Shown: positions 32,491 through 37,557 of the stretch, in pieces | Layout of the letters: each line of letters opens with the position of its first letter | How positions within the stretch are numbered: the first letter of the stretch is position 1 | Assembly: GCA_021604845.1 (NCBI GenBank) | Contig: BQJT01000015.1 | Coordinates: 1 to 37,557, forward strand | From: Cyclobacteriaceae bacterium | Lineage (GTDB): Bacteria; Bacteroidota; Bacteroidia; Cytophagales; Cyclobacteriaceae | Direction of reading: 5' to 3' | Length of the DNA stretch: 37,557 nt | The notes under the pieces: generated by a model | Told to the model about the DNA's origin: nothing | The model's database searches: none | Seen by the model: the letters and a program-made list of their open reading frames with translations, nothing else | Position numbers and translations under genes: made by a program

Positions 32491-33714
32491 ATGTGGTCAA
32501 TAAAACCATATAAAAGTCCTCCTAGTGAATGCCCGGAATGCAAACATTGCAACGGGGGATTTAAACAGTATTCATTTGTGGGCGCTCAGATTTTGGGTAA
32601 TGGGTCCTGTGAAGCTTGTGGTTGTACCTACTACCACAATTGGCCGATTGCCCACGGAGCGGACTACCCGGTGACCTATTCCAATAGAGGCAAGTGGAAC
32701 TATAGCATTAAGGCCCGGTGGTTGGCAGAACCTATGATCCGCACCATAAAAAACGACGGCCGGATAAACGCAAAAATTAAAAGGACCATCAGAAAACCCA
32801 TTACCAATGTCTTTTTGCTTAATTGCCTGGATGTTTGTTATGGTCATGTTTTGTGGAAGTTGTTCAACGCCGGTTTTTACCAGCACCTTGCCGGTTCCCA
32901 GGGGTTGGTAGTGCTAATTCCGGAAAACTGTGCCTGGCTGGTTCCTGATTATGCTGCAGAAATTTGGGCAGTAGAGATTGAGCTTCCGAAAATAAACTTA
33001 CAGATTCAGTCGATAACCACTTTTATTAATAAGGTATCAGATCAATACCAAAGTATTGAGGTGTTACCGGTATTGACTCATATAGACCACCAAACCATTA
33101 AACTGGAGCAGTTTATCCGTCAGCCACCATTTCAGCTAAATGACTTCAGCCGCAGGCCTTTCTGCATAACATTTATTTGGAGAGAAGATCGATTCTGGCT
33201 GCGATCACAGCTGGAGCAATGGTTAAATCTGTTATCAATTAAATTTTCCATTGAGCTAATGCGCAGATGGTTCCGTTGGAGGCAGGTAAAAACCATGACA
33301 CAGGTAGCCAGACTGATCCAGCGTGAAATCGATGAAGTTACCATTACAATTGTCGGAATCGGGACCAGTGGTAAATTTCCGTCCTTTATCAGGGACCTAA
33401 GGCAAAGAGATATCAATCCAAAGGTAGAGGCTCAATGGTGTGAACAATATTCAAACAGTCACCTAGTAATTGGAGTGCATGGTTCTAATATGTTAATTCC
33501 AACTGCTCTGGCGGCAGGATATATAGCGCTTTTACCAAAGTACAAGTTGCCGTTTATCACCGAAGATATTTTGATGAAACACCCATCCCGGTTTCAAACC
33601 TTCCTTGGCCGACATCTGGATTTGTTCTCATCCTCACAATCAATTGCCAGCCATGCTACCTCAATGCTGAATGACTTTGAGTACCTCTACCGGAATACCA
33701 CCGCTACCCCATGA
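32491..33714 (+). CDS. Zinc-ribbon protein with GT61-like C-terminal region
   Basis: I cannot name this 407-aa protein with confidence. The N-terminus has a cysteine cluster (C14, C17, C20, then C40, C43, C45) that looks like a zinc ribbon. The C-terminal half has RPFCITFIWREDRFWL and SHLVIGVHGSNMLIPTALAAGYIALLPKY (H330-G331-S332-N333), similar to the HGA.l.N segment of GT61-like (DUF563) glycosyltransferases, and its neighbours are glycosyltransferases. It probably transfers a sugar in the same glycan. It starts 11 bp after the fucosyltransferase-like gene and overlaps the GT2 gene by 4 bp (ATGA). Confidence 0.7.
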   Translation: MWSIKPYKSPPSECPECKHCNGGFKQYSFVGAQILGNGSCEACGCTYYHNWPIAHGADYPVTYSNRGKWNYSIKARWLAEPMIRTIKNDGRINAKIKRTIRKPITNVFLLNCLDVCYGHVLWKLFNAGFYQHLAGSQGLVVLIPENCAWLVPDYAAEIWAVEIELPKINLQIQSITTFINKVSDQYQSIEVLPVLTHIDHQTIKLEQFIRQPPFQLNDFSRRPFCITFIWREDRFWLRSQLEQWLNLLSIKFSIELMRRWFRWRQVKTMTQVARLIQREIDEVTITIVGIGTSGKFPSFIRDLRQRDINPKVEAQWCEQYSNSHLVIGVHGSNMLIPTALAAGYIALLPKYKLPFITEDILMKHPSRFQTFLGRHLDLFSSSQSIASHATSMLNDFEYLYRNTTATP

Positions 33715-34655
33715 CGCAACCTTTGGTTACCATATTAATCGTTAGCTATAATCAGGGTGATTATATCCGGGAGTCCATAGAGTCCGCAATAAGTCAAACC
33801 TATCCCAATACAGAAATACTACTGGTAGATGACGGCAGTACGGATCATACTTTATCTGTTGTTCGAAGTATGGAGGAACAGGGAATGAATTTTAAAAAGA
33901 TACTAATTGAGAAAAGTATCGGGTACTGCAAAGCCTTTAACCGGGGGTTTTCAATGTCAAAGGGGCAGTATTTGATCGACCTGGCTGCAGATGATTTGCT
34001 GCTTCCCGAAAGAGTCGCAGCTGGTGTTGCCTCTCTGCTAACCAGCAACGCTGGTGTGGACTTTTGCGACGCCTATTATATTGACGAAAAGTCAAAAATA
34101 CAGGGCACACATTACCAAAGAGATGCAAGAGGAAGAATTACTGAACCTGTTAAAGATGGGGACGTTTTCACCGAGGTACTAAGACGGTATTATATCTGCA
34201 CACCGAGCATGTTTATAGACCGAAAAGTGTTAAACCGGTTAAGCGGGTATGATCAGTCGTTGTACTACGAGGATTTCGATTTTTGGGTAAGGTCATCCCG
34301 TTATTTCAATTACCATTTTACAGATAAGATATTGGTGAAAAAAAGGGTGCACAAGCATTCCATGTCCAAGTCTCAGTACCTTCCCAGTAGTAAAATGTTA
34401 CCCACAACTCTTCGAGTATGCCAGAAAGCGTATGAACTGTGCAGGAACCCGGAGGAGTTCAGGGCACTGGCAGTTCGACTCCGGTATGAAATACGCCAGG
34501 CAGTGATATGTGGGAATAATCGGGTGGCAAATGACTTAAATGAAATATTAGCTGCGATTAACCATGACAGTATTGAGGCAAGACTCTGGGGTTGGCTGAT
34601 CTCCCTAAACATAGACCTCTCCTTTTTGACGAAGTTTATCGGTAAAGCACGTTAA
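33711..34655 (+). CDS. Family 2 glycosyltransferase (GT-A)
   Basis: The 314-aa protein has a classic GT2 domain: VTILIVSYNQGDYIRESIES at residues 6-25, LLVDDGSTDHT at about 38-48, and LAADDLLLPERV at about 91-102 (metal-binding acidic pair), followed by YYICTPSMFIDRKVLNRLSGYDQSLYYEDFDFWVRSS with the ED motif. It is a soluble nucleotide-sugar transferase for the assembly of a surface glycan. The start overlaps the upstream gene by 4 bp (ATGA). The stop shares the palindrome GTTAAC with the stop of the convergent rsgA gene. Confidence 0.9.
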   Translation: MTQPLVTILIVSYNQGDYIRESIESAISQTYPNTEILLVDDGSTDHTLSVVRSMEEQGMNFKKILIEKSIGYCKAFNRGFSMSKGQYLIDLAADDLLLPERVAAGVASLLTSNAGVDFCDAYYIDEKSKIQGTHYQRDARGRITEPVKDGDVFTEVLRRYYICTPSMFIDRKVLNRLSGYDQSLYYEDFDFWVRSSRYFNYHFTDKILVKKRVHKHSMSKSQYLPSSKMLPTTLRVCQKAYELCRNPEEFRALAVRLRYEIRQAVICGNNRVANDLNEILAAINHDSIEARLWGWLISLNIDLSFLTKFIGKAR

Positions 34656-35569
34656 CGGCGATTGTCGCTATTTTCCAACATACTTAAATAACTTAGATAC
34701 CTGGATTCCGGAATAGATTGATGAATTGAATCAATCACGGCACATTTAGGTTCATGAACATGCATACAGTTGTGGTATTTACATTGACCCATTAATGCCC
34801 TCATTTCCGGAAAATAGTGACTTAATTCTTCCTCACCGATTTCCATCAGCCCCAATTCTTTAATTCCAGGGGTATCAATGATAAACGAGTTTAGGTTTAA
34901 CTGAAACATTTCAGCGAAAGTGGTAGTATGTATTCCTTTTTGGGAAAATTCTGAAATCGGGTTCACTTTTTGTTCAGCCTGGTCGATCAGTAAATTCACC
35001 ATGGTTGATTTACCTACTCCGGAATGGCCGGAAAGCAGGGAGGTTTTTCCGTTGAGTGCATCTTTAACTGCATCCAATCCGGTGCCTTCGATCAATGAAG
35101 TATTTAAAACCTCATAACCAACTTTTTGGTAGGTTTCCCGTAACCCCTGTAATTCTCTTAAATCTGATTGCTGATATAGGTCAATTTTATTGAAAACCAG
35201 CGTTACGGGTATTCTAAATGTTTCTGCAGACACCAGGTACCGGTCGATAAAGCCCAGGGAAGTTCTGGGGCTGGTTAAGGTCACTATTAGCATTGCCTGG
35301 TCAATATTGGCCGCAAGAATGTGGCCAATGTCCGGATGTTTAACTGAAGTCCGTATAAGGTAATTTCGACGGGGTTCAATGTGATAAATTACTCCGGTGT
35401 TCTTGTCGCTCTCAAAAGATACCAACACTTCATCTCCCACGGCGATCGGATTGGTTACCCTGATCCCTTTAAACTTGAACCTCCCCTTTAATTTGCATTG
35501 GTGAAAATTCCCTTCCCGGTCTCTGACTTCGTACCAGGAACCGGTTGTTTTTACAACGACACCCTTCAT
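34652..35569 (-). CDS. rsgA: Ribosome small-subunit GTPase A
   Basis: The 305-aa protein has an N-terminal OB fold and a circularly permuted GTPase domain in which G4 (VFNKIDLY, near residue 139) comes before the P-loop GHSGVGKST (near residues 182-190) and G3 (DTPGIKE, near residue 233). The C-terminal zinc site is CKYHNCMHVHEPKC near residues 262-276. This matches RsgA/YjeQ, which helps mature the 30S subunit. The length is normal. It is 1 bp downstream of waaA, so they may be co-transcribed, and convergent with the GT2 gene with a 4-bp overlap of stop codons. Confidence 0.95.
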   Translation of the reverse strand: MKGVVVKTTGSWYEVRDREGNFHQCKLKGRFKFKGIRVTNPIAVGDEVLVSFESDKNTGVIYHIEPRRNYLIRTSVKHPDIGHILAANIDQAMLIVTLTSPRTSLGFIDRYLVSAETFRIPVTLVFNKIDLYQQSDLRELQGLRETYQKVGYEVLNTSLIEGTGLDAVKDALNGKTSLLSGHSGVGKSTMVNLLIDQAEQKVNPISEFSQKGIHTTTFAEMFQLNLNSFIIDTPGIKELGLMEIGEEELSHYFPEMRALMGQCKYHNCMHVHEPKCAVIDSIHQSIPESRYLSYLSMLENSDNRR

Positions 35570-35570
35570 T

Positions 35571-36815
35571 CTATGATGATATCCGTGATTTCATGTATTG
35601 TATTATGCTGTCAGTAGCTCCGGTATTCTGCTTAATATATTGCAAACAGGCTTGATTGGCGTCATCCCATTTGGAAGGGTTCTGTTTCAAATTTTGATAG
35701 GCCTGATAAAGTTCATTACTATTGCTGATTGCGAAAGCACCTCCGGTAGCCACTAATGCTTCTGCTTCTGCAAATTTCCGGTACTTTCTGTCCCCGAAAA
35801 AAAGTGGAAGGCCAAAAGTTGCCGCCTCAAGAATATTATGCAGCCCCTTGCCAAAGGCACCACCAATGTAAGCGTATTTTCCATACCTATACAGGTGAGA
35901 AAGTATCCCAATGGTATCAACAATCAAAACTTCAGCCTCACCAGGGTCTCTATCAAACCTGGTATATCGTACCGCAGGGCGTTTGATCGAATATTCCAGC
36001 CGGCTAATTTGTGCTTCGTTAACTTCATGAGGAGCGATAATAAACTGCAGATCTGCTTCACCATTGATCAACTCCGTAAGTACTTCTATATCCTGAGGCC
36101 AACTGCTGCCAATTATAAACACTTCTCCTTTTTTGATAAATTGCTCAACTATATCATCGGATGCCGCTTCTCGGGTTATTGCCAATACGCGATCAACTCT
36201 GGTATCACCACTAACTGTTACCGCTGAAATTCCAATCTCTTTTAGAAGTTTAAATGACTGTACATCTTGAACAAATATATGGTCTAATTGCTTTAGCATA
36301 GTTCTAAAAAACCCACCATAACGCCGGAAGAAGATTTGTTTATTTCGAAAAATAGATGAACAAACCACCACTGGTATTGAGCGTTTATATCCTTCATGTA
36401 TCAGATGGTACCAAAATTCATATTTAATTATAAATACAGCAACAGGTTGGACCAGCTGATATATGTATTTCGCATTCTTTGCAGTATCCCAGGGTAAATA
36501 ATGCACAGCATGTGCCAGGGGATACGCCTTACGTACCTCATAACCTGATGGAGAATAAAAAGTTAACAGAATCTTATGATCAGGGAATGACTGATGATAT
36601 AGTTCAATTAATGGTCGACCCTGTTCGAATTCCCCGAGGGAGGCACAATGAAACCAAACTGCCTTTTTATTCAGTCCATTAAAATCCTCTGCAAGCCTGG
36701 ATTTCCATCTTTTCCTCCCTCGGACCATATGTGCGGCCTTGCGATGAAAAGGAGCAACTAACCATAAAACCAGCCTGAAACATCCAACTGCAAAATTATA
36801 AAGTATTAATGCCAT
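35571..36815 (-). CDS. waaA: 3-deoxy-D-manno-octulosonic acid transferase
   Basis: The 414-aa GT30 enzyme (WaaA/KdtA) adds KDO to lipid A precursors at the inner membrane, so the cell makes lipopolysaccharide. It starts with a hydrophobic anchor (MALILYNFAVGCFRLVLWLVAPF). GT30 landmarks are WFHCASLGEFEQGRPLIE near residue 54 (usual H.aSvGE.), a nucleotide-site IGSSWPQDIEVL near residue 238, and GGAFGKGLHNILEAATFGLPLFFG near residue 320 (family: GGsf...GGHNilEpa). The length is normal. It is divergent from the HD-domain gene and precedes rsgA by 1 bp. Confidence 0.93.
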   Translation of the reverse strand: MALILYNFAVGCFRLVLWLVAPFHRKAAHMVRGRKRWKSRLAEDFNGLNKKAVWFHCASLGEFEQGRPLIELYHQSFPDHKILLTFYSPSGYEVRKAYPLAHAVHYLPWDTAKNAKYIYQLVQPVAVFIIKYEFWYHLIHEGYKRSIPVVVCSSIFRNKQIFFRRYGGFFRTMLKQLDHIFVQDVQSFKLLKEIGISAVTVSGDTRVDRVLAITREAASDDIVEQFIKKGEVFIIGSSWPQDIEVLTELINGEADLQFIIAPHEVNEAQISRLEYSIKRPAVRYTRFDRDPGEAEVLIVDTIGILSHLYRYGKYAYIGGAFGKGLHNILEAATFGLPLFFGDRKYRKFAEAEALVATGGAFAISNSNELYQAYQNLKQNPSKWDDANQACLQYIKQNTGATDSIIQYMKSRISS

Positions 36816-36890
36816 GTGAGATATTGGAAGGTTTTGCTCACAAATATAACAAGCTAGTTCATTATATTGGACTTGTTTAAGTTTAGTGGT

Positions 36891-37436
36891 ATGACCTACG
36901 AATTGGCAGTTAGATGGTTAAATGAATGGACCAAAAGTGAATCCTTACTGAATCATGCCTATACAGTTTCCCATGTTATGAAGATGTACGCCGGAAAATT
37001 GGGAGAGGACCAGGAATTATGGGCAGTGACAGGTTTACTTCATGATTGTGATTATGAAGCCTTTCCTGAACAACACCCAGGCCTTATTGTTAAGAAATTA
37101 AGGGATGCTGGTGAAGATGTAATTGCCTATGCAATATCCGCTCATTATACAAAATGGGGCAATCCAGCTAGAAGTTTGCTAGATAAAGCGTTGCTGGCAT
37201 GTGATGAACTTACTGGCTTTATAGTGGCCTGTTCTCAAGTCAGACCGGATGGGTTCAACGGCATGAAAGCCAGATCTGTAGTGAAAAAGTTAAAACAAAA
37301 GAGCTTTGCAGCAAAGGTTGACCGGGATGAGATCCGCATTGGAGCGGAACTTCTGGAAGTTCCGCTGGACCAGCATATCAATTTTATTATCAATGCGTTG
37401 CAAGAGTATCAATCAGATCGACATTTAGTTAAGTAA
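36891..37436 (+). CDS. HD-domain phosphohydrolase
   Basis: The 181-aa protein, from the ATG at 36891, is an HD-superfamily hydrolase. A TTG at 36867 would add 8 residues, but the typical helix-rich start with no extra leader supports the ATG. Motifs are H28 in LNHAYTVSHVM, the HD pair in LLHDCDYEAFPEQHP, H in AISAHYT and a later D in LLACDELTGF, all expected for metal binding. Similar short HD proteins are often annotated as hydrolases of unknown substrate (possibly nucleotides). The gene stands alone, divergent from waaA. Confidence 0.85.
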   Translation: MTYELAVRWLNEWTKSESLLNHAYTVSHVMKMYAGKLGEDQELWAVTGLLHDCDYEAFPEQHPGLIVKKLRDAGEDVIAYAISAHYTKWGNPARSLLDKALLACDELTGFIVACSQVRPDGFNGMKARSVVKKLKQKSFAAKVDRDEIRIGAELLEVPLDQHINFIINALQEYQSDRHLVK

Positions 37437-37487
37437 TATAATCGATGATCGACCGTTGCAAAAAAGGAGCCAACAGAGCAAGTATTT

Positions 37488-37557
37488 ATGGGTGTGGTAA
37501 CAAATAGAAGGATAATGTTGAAACCAGTATTCAAATGTGATGTTAAGCTTTTAATAG
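37488..37557 (+). CDS. Possible start of a further gene, truncated by the window end
   Basis: An ATG at 37488 opens a frame of 23 codons that runs to the last base without a stop (MGVVTNRRIMLKPVFKCDVKL). The stretch is too short to recognise. A second in-frame ATG lies at 37515. Real coding is uncertain because a frame of this length can occur by chance, and the minus strand is also open here. Confidence 0.22.
   Translation, partial: MGVVTNRRIMLKPVFKCDVKLLI

Noticed and set aside
36867-36890. A TTG start for the HD-domain gene
   Set aside because: The ATG at 36891 gives the usual start of short HD proteins and needs no rare start codon.
1-37557. tRNA, rRNA, insertion sequence or integrase
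   Set aside because: No gap is long or structured enough for an rRNA, no tRNA cloverleaf was recognised, and no protein shows transposase or integrase motifs.

Overview
The window looks like a chromosomal segment of a Bacteroidota bacterium, most likely a Cytophagales-type, probably marine or otherwise salt-exposed one. The evidence is a secreted protein with a type IX secretion (T9SS) C-terminal sorting domain, Bacteroidota-typical families (DUF2807 head-GIN, DUF2490, DUF4442, ECF sigma operons with beta-barrel effectors), lipoproteins with loose lipoboxes, start codons mostly without Shine-Dalgarno sequences, and several sodium- or sulfate-linked functions (SSS symporter, NhaC, sulfatase). 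No rRNA, tRNA, insertion sequence, integrase or CRISPR was seen. Family assignments are from motif recognition only.

Layout. 1-4124 (+): a catabolic-looking operon of an Old Yellow Enzyme-type oxidoreductase (cut by the window edge), an SDR, a small membrane partner and a sodium:solute symporter, then a membrane protein of unknown function. 4160-4948 (-): a lipoprotein. 5172-7614 (-): ECF sigma factor, membrane anti-sigma-like protein and beta-barrel protein. 7690-10940 (-): beta-CASP metallo-beta-lactamase hydrolase, a Fer4_19/CDGSH iron-sulfur fusion, a DUF2807 protein and a DUF4442 protein. 10995-14250 (+): FAD oxidoreductase, NhaC antiporter and an RNase D-like exonuclease. 14330-23651: a block of families best known from Planctomycetes and marine Bacteroidota (sulfatase then Tat-exported Gfo/Idh/MocA protein; PSD1 cytochrome protein then DUF1501 protein), surrounding a T9SS-exported vanadium haloperoxidase-like protein. 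23747-30073 (-): a GT1 glycosyltransferase, a DinB/DUF2490/ModA operon with ATGA couplings, a YigZ protein and two tandem TPR paralogues. 30212-34655 (+): a surface-glycan operon (FdtA-like cupin, FemAB-like acyltransferase, fucosyltransferase-like, zinc-ribbon glycosyltransferase-like and GT2 proteins). 34652-36815 (-): rsgA and waaA. 36891-37436 (+): an HD-domain hydrolase.

Two signals stand out beyond the genes. First, the ECF operon and the DUF2807/iron-sulfur operon carry the same promoter-like element, TGCAACC, a 16-nt spacer, then CATC(G/T)AT, which suggests that the sigma factor at 7033-7614 controls itself and both operons. Second, at least five gene-free gaps hold tandem 7-bp repeats that differ in sequence but all fit YTRAnnn on one strand. 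Four of them touch or nearly touch the stop codon of the neighbouring gene. Because 7 is not a multiple of 3, a few units place a stop trinucleotide in every frame.
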